Part shown: positions 35,213 through 44,886 of the stretch, piece after piece
Layout: each line of letters starts with the position of its first letter
How positions within the stretch are numbered: position 1 is the first letter of the stretch
Source of the DNA: Clostridium_S neuense
GTDB taxonomy: Bacteria > Bacillota > Clostridia > Clostridiales > Clostridiaceae
Assembly: GCF_045310695.1 (NCBI RefSeq)
Contig: NZ_JBJIAA010000014.1
Span: 98,791 to 162,790 of the forward strand
Direction: 5' to 3'
Length of the DNA: 64,000 nt
The notes under the pieces: model-generated
What the model was told of the DNA's origin: nothing
Seen by the model: only the letters and a program-made list of their open reading frames with translations
Database searches by the model: none
Made by a program: the position numbers and the translations under genes

Positions 35213-35821
35213 CTACTTGTAATAGTGAGCTCTTATTGATATTATTAGCGGACATACTAAAATACATATAAAAAATAAAATAATATATACGATAACTGCA
35301 TTTAAAGTTTTAGGAAAAAAGCCAAATGCAATAGAAACGATCCCCCCCATAACCCAAAATGGACTTGATTTCCTATGTGTTATATCCCAAGCTTCTTTAT
35401 CTTTTAATATCCAGGGAAATTTTATTCCAATACCAGCATTATTAAACTGTATTTTAGGCAGTACTAGCCCCAAAATAATAAATAATGCACCTATTATACT
35501 AAAAATTGATGTCTCTGTAACATCTTTGCTGTTAGTGTTTATAAAACCACATATTAAAATATAAATTATTGGCATCAACCATTTTAGAAAAATAGTAAAG
35601 CTTCTAACTTCCACCTCACTACCATAGTTTTTCTTATCAACGATAATATTTAGTAATATATTAGAAATTATAAAAAAGACTAATATTGCAACTTGAACTC
35701 CCAAACTCACTTTACTAACATCTAAGTTTTTATTGAAATACATAAACACAAAAAATCCAATAGACAAAATCGTACCAAATACTATAGACAAATAAGAAAA
35801 ACCTTGTGTCTCTTTTTCCAT
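35213..35821 (-). CDS. SdpI/YhfL-family membrane protein
   Basis: About 202 residues from MEKETQG, with AGGAG 9 nt upstream. Six hydrophobic segments; the region NAGIGIKFPWILKDKEAWDITHR is the hallmark of SdpI-type proteins (compare NxxIGIRTPWTL...W..THR). In B. subtilis SdpI gives immunity to the SdpC toxin and signals to its regulator; here no SdpC-like gene is adjacent. Function by family only. Confidence 0.85.
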   Translation of the reverse strand: MEKETQGFSYLSIVFGTILSIGFFVFMYFNKNLDVSKVSLGVQVAILVFFIISNILLNIIVDKKNYGSEVEVRSFTIFLKWLMPIIYILICGFINTNSKDVTETSIFSIIGALFIILGLVLPKIQFNNAGIGIKFPWILKDKEAWDITHRKSSPFWVMGGIVSIAFGFFPKTLNAVIVYIILFFICILVCPLIISIRAHYYK

Positions 35822-35970
35822 AATCACCAACTCCTATATTATAGATTAGCTACATAATATGAGTTTCTTATAATACTTATATTCTAACTTAAATATCATC
35901 CTATATTTATAATATATTACTTTTATTGTAACTTGTAAACATTGGACTGATGATACTCCGTACAAAAATA

Positions 35971-36007
35971 AAAAGACCAAGCATCAGATTATCTCCAATG
36001 TTGGTCT
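35971..36007 (-). terminator. Terminator after lgt
   Basis: AGACCAA-CAT and ATG-TTGGTCT arms with TTTTTATTTTTG following on the minus strand; 16 bp after the lgt stop. Confidence 0.8.
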
Positions 36008-36022
36008 TACTTATACTTTAAA

Positions 36023-36790
36023 TTATTTTTCGCTGCTTTTAGCCCTATATGAGTATATAATAAACCCAATGCAAGCAAGCACTCCTAATCCACTTACAAG
36101 CTGTGCTACTCTAATAGGTCCAAGCATTAGGCTATCTGTTCTAAGTCCTTCTATAAAGAATCTTCCTAATGAATATAACCCTACATAAAGAAAGAACACC
36201 AAACCATTTTTCTTGCTTTTCCTTAATACTACAAGCAATATGATAAAAGTAATTAAATTCCATGTAGATTCATATAAAAATGTAGGGTGATAATAGGTTC
36301 CGTCAATAAACATTCCCTTTTGAATAAACTTAGGAAAATGCTGTATAAACTTTGCGCTTACAGGACCGCCATGAGCTTCTTGGTTAAAGAAATTCCCCCA
36401 TCTTCCCATTGCTTGAGCTATTATTATAGATGGTACAATTACATCCATAAGTTTTAAAAAATTGACTTTCTTACGTCTACACATTATAAATGCAGTACCC
36501 ATACCAAATATAAGTCCTCCATGTATAGCAAGACCGCCATTTCTTATATTAATCATTTCTAATATGTTTCCATTGTATGTATTAAACTGAAATATAACAT
36601 AATATAATCTGGCACCAATTATTCCTACAATAAGTGAAACAAGGGCTATATCTATTATAGTATCATAATCAATATCTCTCCATTTACAATTAAAATAAGC
36701 TGCTATAAAACCTATTAAAACGCCTGTTGATATTAATATTCCATACCATTTTATAGCAAACCCAAAAACTGAAAATGCAACTGAATTCAT
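36023..36790 (-). CDS. lgt: Prolipoprotein diacylglyceryl transferase
   Basis: 255 residues with seven membrane helices. Signature motifs HGGLIFG (essential His) and GRWGNFFNQEAHGG are intact. It attaches diacylglycerol from phosphatidylglycerol to the lipobox Cys of prelipoproteins, for example those at 8606-10630, 46257 and 50582. AGGAAGTGGAAGT precedes the ATG. It is 35 nt downstream of cls. Confidence 0.96.
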   Translation of the reverse strand: MNSVAFSVFGFAIKWYGILISTGVLIGFIAAYFNCKWRDIDYDTIIDIALVSLIVGIIGARLYYVIFQFNTYNGNILEMINIRNGGLAIHGGLIFGMGTAFIMCRRKKVNFLKLMDVIVPSIIIAQAMGRWGNFFNQEAHGGPVSAKFIQHFPKFIQKGMFIDGTYYHPTFLYESTWNLITFIILLVVLRKSKKNGLVFFLYVGLYSLGRFFIEGLRTDSLMLGPIRVAQLVSGLGVLACIGFIIYSYRAKSSEK

Positions 36791-36825
36791 ACTTCCACTT
36801 CCTATTCTAATTTAATTAAAAACTC

Positions 36826-38301
36826 CTACAATAAAGGCGAAAAAAGTCTGCTAAATCCTTCTTTAGTCTTATTCCATGTTCCTCTTGCTTTATACTTTTC
36901 CATTGTTACTATTTCCGATTTTTTCATATCATCCTCAAAAATGCTTATACATTTCTCAGCAAACTCTGTATCGTATATAAATGCATTTATCTCAAAATCA
37001 AGAGAAAAACTTCTTATATCAAGATTTGCAGTACCAAGAGAAACTATCCTTCCATCTACTGCTACCATTTTTGAATGTAAAAACCCCTTATACAAGTATA
37101 CCTTAATACCATAATCAAGTAAATCCTGAATGTAGGATGTAGTTGCATGATATACAAAATTTTTATCTGGAGTTAAAGGCAGCATCATTCTCACATCAAC
37201 TCCAGACATAGCCGATATTTTAAGCGCCTCCAAAAATGAATCATCAGGTATAAAATATGGAGTTTGAAGATATACTCTATCTTTAGCAGAATTGATCATT
37301 TTTATATAACCCATCTTTATTTGCTCACCAGTTAAATCAGGGCCACTTGCAACAATTTGAACTCCTATTTTACCTTTACCGCCTCTATTGTGAAAAAACT
37401 TTTTTAACCTATTATCCTCATTTACAGTTTCATCCTTAGTGGCATAATACCAATCCATCAAAAACCTTTCCTGAAGAAACATAACGGAAGTTCCCACAAT
37501 TCTAATATGAGTATCTCTCCAAGGCCTCAGCTTTTTATATTTTCCCTTCGCCTCGCCCATATACTCATCACCAATATTTATGCCTCCTACATATCCGATG
37601 CTTCCATCTATTACAACTATCTTTCTATGATTTCTATAATTTATACTGCAGTAGGTCCCAAAGCTAAGGGGAAAAAATCTTGTCACCTTTCCTCCAGCCT
37701 TTTTCAATTTATCAAACATCCTAGAAGGTGTGTGAAAGCTTCCAATATGATCATACAAAACTCGTACTTCTACCCCCTGTTTAGCCTTCTTGGTAAGTAA
37801 ATCTACCATTTTTCTGCCTATAGTATCATTTTTGATAATAAAATATAAAATATTTATAGTTTCTTTTGCATTTTCTATGTCCTTTAAAAGAGCTTCATAT
37901 TTATCCTTTCCATTTGTAAAAATACTAACTTCATTATCCTGAGAATATATGCTTCTATTTGAGTTTATATTCATTTCTATAATATCTTTATATTCTGCAA
38001 TATTTGCATCATTAAATAATTCATCGTCATTATTAAGTAAATATTTTTCCTCTATTAACCAGCTATTATATACAGTATCATACTCCTTTTTTAAACGAAA
38101 TATCCTTTTTTGATTAGGTCTCAAATTTCTTCCAAAAACAAAATACAATAAAAAACCCAGTATAGGAATTAAACTAAGTATAAAAATCCACACAGTAGCA
38201 GTTAGCGGCTTTTTTCTTTCTACAAAAATCGTTATAACAATGGATATAAAATTTATAAAATATATTATTCCTATGGTAATCGCAAAGGGCGAAATTTTCA
38301 T
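36826..38301 (-). CDS. cls: Cardiolipin synthase
   Basis: 491 residues. Two N-terminal membrane helices (about 5-27 and 37-57), then two phospholipase D HKD motifs: HRKIVVIDGSIGYVGG (~225) and HSKMVAVDGRIVSLGTANLD (~405). This is the bacterial Cls layout, condensing two phosphatidylglycerols into cardiolipin at the membrane. Likely co-transcribed with lgt. Confidence 0.95.
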   Translation of the reverse strand: MKISPFAITIGIIYFINFISIVITIFVERKKPLTATVWIFILSLIPILGFLLYFVFGRNLRPNQKRIFRLKKEYDTVYNSWLIEEKYLLNNDDELFNDANIAEYKDIIEMNINSNRSIYSQDNEVSIFTNGKDKYEALLKDIENAKETINILYFIIKNDTIGRKMVDLLTKKAKQGVEVRVLYDHIGSFHTPSRMFDKLKKAGGKVTRFFPLSFGTYCSINYRNHRKIVVIDGSIGYVGGINIGDEYMGEAKGKYKKLRPWRDTHIRIVGTSVMFLQERFLMDWYYATKDETVNEDNRLKKFFHNRGGKGKIGVQIVASGPDLTGEQIKMGYIKMINSAKDRVYLQTPYFIPDDSFLEALKISAMSGVDVRMMLPLTPDKNFVYHATTSYIQDLLDYGIKVYLYKGFLHSKMVAVDGRIVSLGTANLDIRSFSLDFEINAFIYDTEFAEKCISIFEDDMKKSEIVTMEKYKARGTWNKTKEGFSRLFSPLL

Positions 38302-38416
38302 ATTCTCACTTCCTTCCTACCTTTTGTATAAAACACATATATCAAATTCTAACATATCTATGCAAAAATTTTAAGTAATTTATTGATTAACTTTATATAT
38401 AATATGCCAAAAAACA

Positions 38417-38456
38417 AAAATTGCGATGTACTTGAACCTACTTACATCGCAATTTT
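38417..38456 (-). terminator. Terminator after the BceAB-type transporter genes
   Basis: AAAATTGCGATGTA (38417-38430) and TACATCGCAATTTT (38443-38456) form a perfect 14-bp stem, just beyond the permease stop at 38460. Confidence 0.88.
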
Positions 38457-38459
38457 AAA

Positions 38460-40379
38460 CTATGCTTTATCATTATAAAGTACATGTTTCACTATAATTC
38501 TAGTTGTACCAATAAAAAATAATCCATATATTAAACTAAATATAATAATACTAATTACAGCCGGAAATATTATATTATATTTTAGCATTTTACTTAACAC
38601 GGATATGGCGGAGCAACTGTGAATTATTCCTACTACTAAAGGAAATATATAAGATATTCCTACTTGTTTGAAAACAGCTTTTGTAATTTCACTTTCTGTC
38701 ATTCCAATCTTTCCAAGCATCTCGTACTTGTACTTATCTGTATTGCTTTCACTTAAAAACTTAAAACAAATTATACTTCCTGTTGCAATAATAAATACAA
38801 ATGACAAAAACCCTCCAAAGAAATAAACAAGTCCAGTAAGTGGAAGAACACTTTGTTTTTGAGCCTTTGCATAAGGTGCATACAAGCTTTTATCTAATAT
38901 TCCTTTTACCTTTGTGAGCTTATTTGCAAGTGCTAATGTATCTTCAGGCTTACTAACCCTTAATCCCCTAAAATTATATTCTTTGAAATTATCTTTTATA
39001 GTATTATAATCCTCATCCTTCACTACCAAAGTAAATGCTGAAAGCCCAACGCCAAATAAAGGCGTTTTTATTTCTTTATCTACAGTATAATTAATATTAT
39101 TTATCTCAAACCCTTTAGGCTTTTTTCCAAGAGATATTATTGTATTTGGTATATCTATAAGTATACTATCTTTTGTAGAAAGTTCTAAATCCTTAGCATC
39201 CTTAATCCCTAAGTTTGTGCTAGCTTTTTTTAAATCAGAAAGTTTAATTACAACAATTTCATTTTCCTTACTACTGTTACCACCAACTCTAATAAATTTA
39301 TCTACCAATATAAAATTTATATTTTGATTAAGAAGCGTTTTTCTATTATCCTGATTTATTATAGTACTAACTTCCTTATTTGTTTTATTATCATTCACAG
39401 CTGTAATATAAGAAAATGTATATGGTTTTTGAATTTTATTGGAACTTTGGACAAAATATCTTATAGAATAGGAGGTTCCAAAAGCTGTAATTGCTGCTGT
39501 CACAAGAAGTGCAACTGTTGCTAAAACCTTATACTCACTTTTAATTTTGAACGCAATATTAGAAAAGCTTACTATGTTTACTCCATTGTAGAGAATGCTT
39601 TTTCTTTTTATAAAATGTTTCATGAGCATTAAATAAAAAGAACTAAAAAGCCAGTATGTTCCCACAATTACAGCTACAATAGAAATAAGTACACAAGAAT
39701 AAAAGTCCAAATTTCCCCCATATGCATTGTACATAAAGTAATACGCAGTTCCAATTAAAATAACCGATAAAATAGCTTTAAAATAATTTACTTTTGGCAC
39801 TTCTTCTTCCCTCTTTGAAGCATTAAAAAGCTCTATAAGTTTACTTCTAACCACATCTATATATCCTTTTATGGATGTAATAATAAATAAAACTAAAAAT
39901 GTAGCAGCCGCCTCTATAAGAGCTTTAAAAGACAAATCAAACTTTATCTTAACATTTAATATAGAAACTTTAACTAAAAGCATCATAAAAAGCTTACTAA
40001 AAAGTACTCCTAAAAAAAGCCCCAAAGCAATAGAAAGAACTCCTATAAAAAATATCTCTATGGCAAACATCGATGCTACTTCTGAGTTTGAAATTCCCAT
40101 AAAAGCATAAATTCCTATTTCCTTTTTCATCTGTTTTAAAAAAAGAGAATTAGAAAACCATATAAAAAACACTAAAAACAAAAGAAGTAAAATTATAACG
40201 GCATTAGCGATACTTTTTACATACATATTTAAGGACTGAACCTCTAGAAGCTGTTTATTATATTTAATAGATAAGAAATTATAATAAACAATTACAGAAA
40301 ACATCATTGCAATAATATATAAAACATAACTCTTTATATTTCTTTTAATATTTTTATATGCAACACTAAAAGAGTTCAC
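38460..40379 (-). CDS. bceB: BceB-type ABC transporter permease (FtsX domains)
   Basis: About 639 residues. GTG start (VNSFSVAYKNIKRNIK) is favoured because GGGAGG lies 8 nt upstream; it overlaps the ATPase gene by 14 bp. Ten predicted membrane helices in the 4+4+2 BceB style, with a large extracytoplasmic domain of about 200 residues (~300-500, includes DNKTNKEVSTIINQ). These permeases form a sensing and detoxification complex with the BceS kinase against peptide antibiotics that bind lipid II-cycle intermediates. The exact antibiotic is unknown. Confidence 0.93.
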   Translation of the reverse strand: MNSFSVAYKNIKRNIKSYVLYIIAMMFSVIVYYNFLSIKYNKQLLEVQSLNMYVKSIANAVIILLLLFLVFFIWFSNSLFLKQMKKEIGIYAFMGISNSEVASMFAIEIFFIGVLSIALGLFLGVLFSKLFMMLLVKVSILNVKIKFDLSFKALIEAAATFLVLFIITSIKGYIDVVRSKLIELFNASKREEEVPKVNYFKAILSVILIGTAYYFMYNAYGGNLDFYSCVLISIVAVIVGTYWLFSSFYLMLMKHFIKRKSILYNGVNIVSFSNIAFKIKSEYKVLATVALLVTAAITAFGTSYSIRYFVQSSNKIQKPYTFSYITAVNDNKTNKEVSTIINQDNRKTLLNQNINFILVDKFIRVGGNSSKENEIVVIKLSDLKKASTNLGIKDAKDLELSTKDSILIDIPNTIISLGKKPKGFEINNINYTVDKEIKTPLFGVGLSAFTLVVKDEDYNTIKDNFKEYNFRGLRVSKPEDTLALANKLTKVKGILDKSLYAPYAKAQKQSVLPLTGLVYFFGGFLSFVFIIATGSIICFKFLSESNTDKYKYEMLGKIGMTESEITKAVFKQVGISYIFPLVVGIIHSCSAISVLSKMLKYNIIFPAVISIIIFSLIYGLFFIGTTRIIVKHVLYNDKA

Positions 40380-41130
40380 TTTCGCCACCTCCCATAGAAG
40401 CGACAAAATCTAATATTCTTTTAAAAAACTCTTTTCTATCTTTATTTTTATCAAGCCTTGCATAAATTTTACCATCTTTAATAAACAATATTCTCCTACA
40501 ATAGCTTGCTGCAAAAGCGTCATGAGTAACCATAATAATTGTGGTTTTAAACTGCTCATTCATTCTTGTAAAACAGTTTAAAAGATCCGCAGAAGACTTT
40601 GAATCCAGTGCTCCTGTAGGTTCATCACCAAATATTACTGCTGGAGAAGTAATAAGTGCTCTTGCAGTTGCTACTCTTTGCTTTTGTCCTCCTGAAATTT
40701 GGTAAGGATACTTTAAAAGTTGACCTTCTATTCCAAAGAATTTGCTCAATTCACGAACTTTTTTTCTTATTTCATTTGAATTTACTTTATTTAATGCAAG
40801 TGGCAGTGCAATATTATCTTCAATTGTCATATTATCTAGAAGATTAAAATCCTGAAATATGAACCCTATATTATCTCTTCTAAACTTTGCAAGTTCCTTG
40901 TTCTTCATCTTTCGCATTTCCTTTCCCTTAAAGAAAAATTCGCCAGATGTAGGACTATCTATAGTTGAAATCAAATTCAAAAGGGTTGTTTTGCCTGCAC
41001 CCGAGGCACCCATAATTCCTAAAAATTCTCCTTCTTCAACTTCTAAATCAATTCCATCTAAAGCAGTGTAGGTATTTTCCCTTGCACCATAAACCTTTTT
41101 CAAATCTATGGTTTCAATTACTTTTGCCAT
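40366..41130 (-). CDS. bceA: BceA-type ABC transporter ATP-binding protein
   Basis: About 254 residues from MAKVIETIDL (GAGAGG upstream). Walker A GASGAGKTT, Q-loop IFQDFNLLDNMTI, signature ISGGQKQRVATARAL, Walker B AVIFGDEPTGALDS and H-loop MVTHDAFAA: MacB/BceA type. Overlaps bceB. The upstream two-component genes at 41510-43221 are separated by a 379-bp repeat-containing gap. Confidence 0.95.
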   Translation of the reverse strand: MAKVIETIDLKKVYGARENTYTALDGIDLEVEEGEFLGIMGASGAGKTTLLNLISTIDSPTSGEFFFKGKEMRKMKNKELAKFRRDNIGFIFQDFNLLDNMTIEDNIALPLALNKVNSNEIRKKVRELSKFFGIEGQLLKYPYQISGGQKQRVATARALITSPAVIFGDEPTGALDSKSSADLLNCFTRMNEQFKTTIIMVTHDAFAASYCRRILFIKDGKIYARLDKNKDRKEFFKRILDFVASMGGGESELF

Positions 41131-41171
41131 ATTAATCAACCTCTCTTTAATTAGGTACTATAGATAAACCA

Positions 41172-41372
41172 GTTGACAATGGACAGTTAAGGATGATTTA
41201 TCTTTCGCTTTTCTCAGATAAATCTTTGATTATAACTAATAATGCTCAGCTTTGCTAAGTAAGGAAAAGAGAAAACTTTAGTAAATTGGTGGCAGCATTA
41301 AGTTTTAGATTTTTCGTAGCGTTAACGGAGAAAAATCATCCTTCACTGTACTCCGTACTCTGTGCTCTAAAC
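41172..41372. repeat. TTTATCT-type composite repeat
   Basis: TTGACAATGGACAGTTAAGG, then GATTTATCTTTCG / TCTCAGATAAATC, a middle segment with GCAGCATTAAGTTTTAGATT, GGAGAAAAATCATCC and TTCACTGTACTCCGTACTC. The order of parts is the same as at 32430-32600. It occupies most of the 379-bp gap before bceA, where the BceR-controlled promoter should also lie (about 41380-41500 or 41140-41170). No gene. Confidence 0.75.
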
Positions 41373-41509
41373 CCCATCTTAGTTTTCCAGAATAAACTTG
41401 GAGATTGTAATTTTAATATTTCAACTTGTCTATCTATAAAATTATACTAACCCAGATCAAAGGAGCCTTCCATCGAATTATGATTACATTTTTTCATTTA
41501 AAGTTACAT

Positions 41510-42550
41510 CTATGTCACATTAAAGTAATCTGAAAGTTTATAGAATATCAAAATAAACTCAGTGTATTTTCCTTCTTTTGAATATACCTTTATATCATGT
41601 CCCATTCTTTTAAACATCTTTTTAGAAATATATAACCCTATTCCTGTTGACTTCTTAACTTTTCTTCCATTATCCCCTGTGAAACCTTTATCAAATATTC
41701 TTTCTATGTCCTTTGGTGCTATCCCTGTTCCATTATCTTTTATGTGAAGTTTAACATCTTTATTATGATCTTCCTCTGCCCATATCTTTATTTCTCCGCC
41801 TTCTCTTGAATACTTGCAAGCATTGTTTACAATCTGCTCCATTACGTATGACATCCACTTTTCATCAGTCATTACATTAAGCTTTAAATTTAAAAGCTGC
41901 AAATCGATTTTATTGGCTATAAAAAAAGAAGTATTCTTCCTTATAACTCCTCTCACCACTTTCTCGATATTAACCTCATTTATTTGCAAATCATTAGAAT
42001 AACTTGACGCTCTGCTGATATACAATACTTGTTCTACTAAGAATGTCATTCTTTCAATTTCCAGCCTTAAATCTTCGGAGACTTTAGAAAGAAATTCGAC
42101 ATTATCCTCATCTTCTAGCTTGTCCGAAATTATTTCACATACAGACATTGGGAGTTTTATTTCATGGACCCACTTTATTATATAGTCATTTACATCATCT
42201 AAACTTTCCTTAAGTTCCTTAGTTTTGGCGTACATTTCATCATTTTTGTAATCAACTAATTTTCTCATAATATTACTATAAAAATCGTATTTCCTGGGTA
42301 ATAAATTGTCGATATCACTTCCAAGATTAAGTGCCTCTACTAGATCACCATATTTATCCTTTCTCCTTTTAAATCCAAAAATCAAAAAAACTATTGCTAT
42401 AAAAAGTATTAGTATATCCATATATACTATGTCACCTAAAGTCTCATTTATATTATTGCTCGTTACTAAAACAAGGTTACTAGTTGCAACTATCAAGACA
42501 AAAGCAAGTAAAGTTAACCTTATATCCTTCAAATACAATTTTAATGTCAT
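41510..42550 (-). CDS. bceS: BceS-type intramembrane-sensing histidine kinase
   Basis: 346 residues. Two membrane helices (about 10-28 and 40-58) with a short extracellular loop, so it lacks a sensor domain and probably senses through BceB. H-box WVHEIKLPMSVCEI (phospho-His ~130), N-box QIVNNACKYS, G1 DNGTGIAPKD and G2 STGIGLYISKKM are intact. Start overlaps the response-regulator stop by 4 nt. Confidence 0.93.
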   Translation of the reverse strand: MTLKLYLKDIRLTLLAFVLIVATSNLVLVTSNNINETLGDIVYMDILILFIAIVFLIFGFKRRKDKYGDLVEALNLGSDIDNLLPRKYDFYSNIMRKLVDYKNDEMYAKTKELKESLDDVNDYIIKWVHEIKLPMSVCEIISDKLEDEDNVEFLSKVSEDLRLEIERMTFLVEQVLYISRASSYSNDLQINEVNIEKVVRGVIRKNTSFFIANKIDLQLLNLKLNVMTDEKWMSYVMEQIVNNACKYSREGGEIKIWAEEDHNKDVKLHIKDNGTGIAPKDIERIFDKGFTGDNGRKVKKSTGIGLYISKKMFKRMGHDIKVYSKEGKYTEFILIFYKLSDYFNVT

Positions 42551-43221
42551 GATATAATATACCCCCGCCCCTTTTTTGTCACAATAAAATCGCTAAGTCC
42601 CATATCAGAAATCCTGCTTCTCAATCTATTTATATTAACTGTGAGCGTATTGTCATTTATGAAATTATCGTCTTCCCATAATGCTCTCATTATTCTCTGT
42701 CTTGAAACTACCTTTCCTTTATTTTTTATAAGCACTTGTAGAATTCTAAATTCATTTCTCGTAAGTTCAATTTTATTATCCGCATAGCTAAAGGTATTTT
42801 CAGTTAAATTAAACACAGCTCCATTACATTCAATAACATCACAGGAATCACTTCCATATGAGTAAGTTCTTCTTAAAAGTGCATTTATCTTAGCAATCAA
42901 AATATCCATAGCAAAAGGCTTTGTTATATAATCATCTCCACCCATATTTATAGCCATTATCACATCCATATTAGAATTCTTTGAAGATGCAAATATTATT
43001 GGCACCTTAGATATTTCTCTTATTTTATTGCACCAGTAAAATCCATCAAAATATGGAAGCGTAACATCCATTATTATCAAGTTTGGCTTTATACTTGTAT
43101 ATTCTTTTACTATATTTTTAAAATCCTCAATCCTTATTGCTTCAAACTCCCACTTATGAAGCCTTTCACAAATTTGACCACAAAGTGAGTTATCATCCTC
43201 AACAACCATTATTTTATACAT
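42547..43221 (-). CDS. bceR: BceR-type OmpR-family response regulator
   Basis: About 224 residues from MYKIMVVEDD. Receiver domain with acidic pocket VEDD, phospho-Asp in LIIMDVTLPYFDG (~53) and Lys in YITKPF; C-terminal winged helix (LTRNEFRILQVLIKNKGKVV, NDNTLTVNINRLR). Controls the BceAB genes downstream by family precedent. Divergent from the RRNPP gene at 43390; the shared 170-bp space must hold both promoters. Confidence 0.94.
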   Translation of the reverse strand: MYKIMVVEDDNSLCGQICERLHKWEFEAIRIEDFKNIVKEYTSIKPNLIIMDVTLPYFDGFYWCNKIREISKVPIIFASSKNSNMDVIMAINMGGDDYITKPFAMDILIAKINALLRRTYSYGSDSCDVIECNGAVFNLTENTFSYADNKIELTRNEFRILQVLIKNKGKVVSRQRIMRALWEDDNFINDNTLTVNINRLRSRISDMGLSDFIVTKKGRGYIIS

Positions 43222-43389
43222 TCGCATCACCTTAAATTTAGAATACTTATTAATAATTAAAATGTCAATTTCTATAAAAATTATAGCAAAAAATACTTAA
43301 ACTTATCTATAAAAACATTTACACCTAATTGTATAAATGATATCATATATAATAGGTAATTATTTTTGGATAATAAAGGAGTTTTTAAC

Positions 43390-44700
43390 ATGGACTGTGT
43401 TGAAATACTGTCACCTGGTGACAAGATAAAATTATTGAGAAGAAAATACAAATTAAAACAAGAAGAAATTTCTGGTGGAAAAATAACTAGAAATTTAATA
43501 AGTGAAATTGAAACCAACAAAGCCAGTCTGACTAGAAATACTGCCGAAATAATATTTGACAATTTAAATATACTTTCAAAAAAATATAAGTTTGATATTA
43601 CCGAAACTGTTGATTATTTAATGGAAGACGAGCTTTATCAAGCTAATAAAATATTAAATAGTTACATAAATGAATTAAAAAGTGTTTTTCCCTACAAGGA
43701 TAGAAGCTTCTCTAAAAAATTAAAGATTGTCGAGTCCTTCTTAATTAAATGGGATATAAAAGACAAAAAAATCCAGATATACGAACTTGCTGGAGATTAT
43801 TTTAGCAGCATAAATGATTATTACAAAGGCGCTTTGTATTATGAAAAAGCATTTAATTTAATGGATAAGCTTATTTGCACCGAAGAATTATTAGGACTTT
43901 TAAAAAAACTATCAAAAGTTTATGCATATACAAATAAACATAATGAAAGCATTGAATGTGCTGAATTTGCACTGGATCACTTTCCAAACATGCCGAACTA
44001 TTACAAAGCTTTATTTCTATATAATAGTTCAATCTCATTTAAAAAACTAAAACAATATAACAAAGCTATAAAAAATTTAGAAGCTTCAGAAAATTATATT
44101 GATAAAAGTAACTTAGATAAACTCATAGAAATTTGGAATAATAAAGGGACTTGCTTTTTAGATTTAAAAGAATATAAAAGAGCTCTTGAGATATTCTTAA
44201 AGATTTTCAAGTTAGTAGAAGAAAAAACTAATATGGATGAATTTATGATGACAATAACCAATCTAATAGAATGTTATATTGGATTAAATGATTCTGAAAA
44301 TACAAATAAATATTTAAGGATCACACTTGATAATTTACAGGATTATCTTAATTCTAATAGCGAATATTGTCCTGAGGTATGTTGTGAACTTGGAGACATA
44401 TTTAAAAATCTAAATGATTTAAAAAATGCTGAAATATATTATTCAAAAGCTCTAAAGTTTAGCAAAGAAGAAAAACTTTTTATTGAAGCTAAAAGAGCAA
44501 TCTGTAATTTAATTGATATATGTACAGCCTTAGATAATGTAGAAAAAATAGATGAACTAGAAATAGAGACCTTTATCCTTTCCAACTTTGAGACATACTT
44601 AAATAATAATATTATGTATAAATTAATTAATTTTTATAGTACACATAATATGAATGCTAAAATAAACAGACTATGTAAATTAGCGACAAATTATAATTAG
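43390..44700 (+). CDS. RRNPP-type peptide-responsive regulator (HTH + TPR)
   Basis: 436 residues. ATG follows AAAGGAG by 9 nt. An N-terminal HTH_3 (KIKLLRRKYKLKQEEISGGK, then ITRNLISEIETNKASLTRNT) is followed by about eight TPR-like helical hairpins (YKALFLYNSSISFKKLKQYN, NKGTCFLDLKEYKRALEIFL, CCELGDIFKNLNDLKNAEIY). This architecture is that of Rgg/PlcR/NprR-like and clostridial Qsr regulators, which bind re-imported signal peptides. A tiny exported-peptide gene starts 16 nt downstream, strongly supporting a quorum-sensing cassette. Targets are unknown; BceRS is divergent next door. Confidence 0.88.
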   Translation: MDCVEILSPGDKIKLLRRKYKLKQEEISGGKITRNLISEIETNKASLTRNTAEIIFDNLNILSKKYKFDITETVDYLMEDELYQANKILNSYINELKSVFPYKDRSFSKKLKIVESFLIKWDIKDKKIQIYELAGDYFSSINDYYKGALYYEKAFNLMDKLICTEELLGLLKKLSKVYAYTNKHNESIECAEFALDHFPNMPNYYKALFLYNSSISFKKLKQYNKAIKNLEASENYIDKSNLDKLIEIWNNKGTCFLDLKEYKRALEIFLKIFKLVEEKTNMDEFMMTITNLIECYIGLNDSENTNKYLRITLDNLQDYLNSNSEYCPEVCCELGDIFKNLNDLKNAEIYYSKALKFSKEEKLFIEAKRAICNLIDICTALDNVEKIDELEIETFILSNFETYLNNNIMYKLINFYSTHNMNAKINRLCKLATNYN

Positions 44701-44716
44701 AAAGGAAGCGATTGTT

Positions 44717-44833
44717 ATGAAATTAAAAAAATTATTTAAAAAATTATCAGAACACTACTCTTTATTTCTTTTTTCATTAACAATTATGAATATAGTCATA
44801 TCCCTTCAAAGTATATATCACCCTTGGGATTAG
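44717..44833 (+). CDS. 38-residue signal-peptide precursor (putative RRNPP pheromone)
   Basis: Too short for most gene callers. ATG follows AAAGGAAGCG by 6 nt, 16 nt after the regulator stop. It reads MKLKKLFKKLSEHYSLF (basic N-terminus), then a hydrophobic core (LFSLTIMNIVISL), ending QSIYHPWD. This is the layout of Phr/Qsp-type precursors: signal-like helix plus a C-terminal segment processed into a 5-10 residue pheromone. A perfect terminator follows within 10 nt, so regulator and peptide form a closed two-gene unit. The mature peptide probably lies in the last ~8 residues (inference). Confidence 0.82.
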   Translation: MKLKKLFKKLSEHYSLFLFSLTIMNIVISLQSIYHPWD

Positions 44834-44841
44834 TTTTAATT

Positions 44842-44886
44842 AAAACTAGCTCAATTAAAACTAATTTTAATTGAGCTAGTTTTTTA
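44842..44886. terminator. Bidirectional terminator between the peptide gene and the GNAT gene
   Basis: AAAACTAGCTCAATTAAAA (44842-44860) and TTTTAATTGAGCTAGTTTT (44865-44883) make a 19-bp perfect stem with a 4-nt loop, then TTT. It overlaps the stop region of the convergent GNAT gene. Confidence 0.92.
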
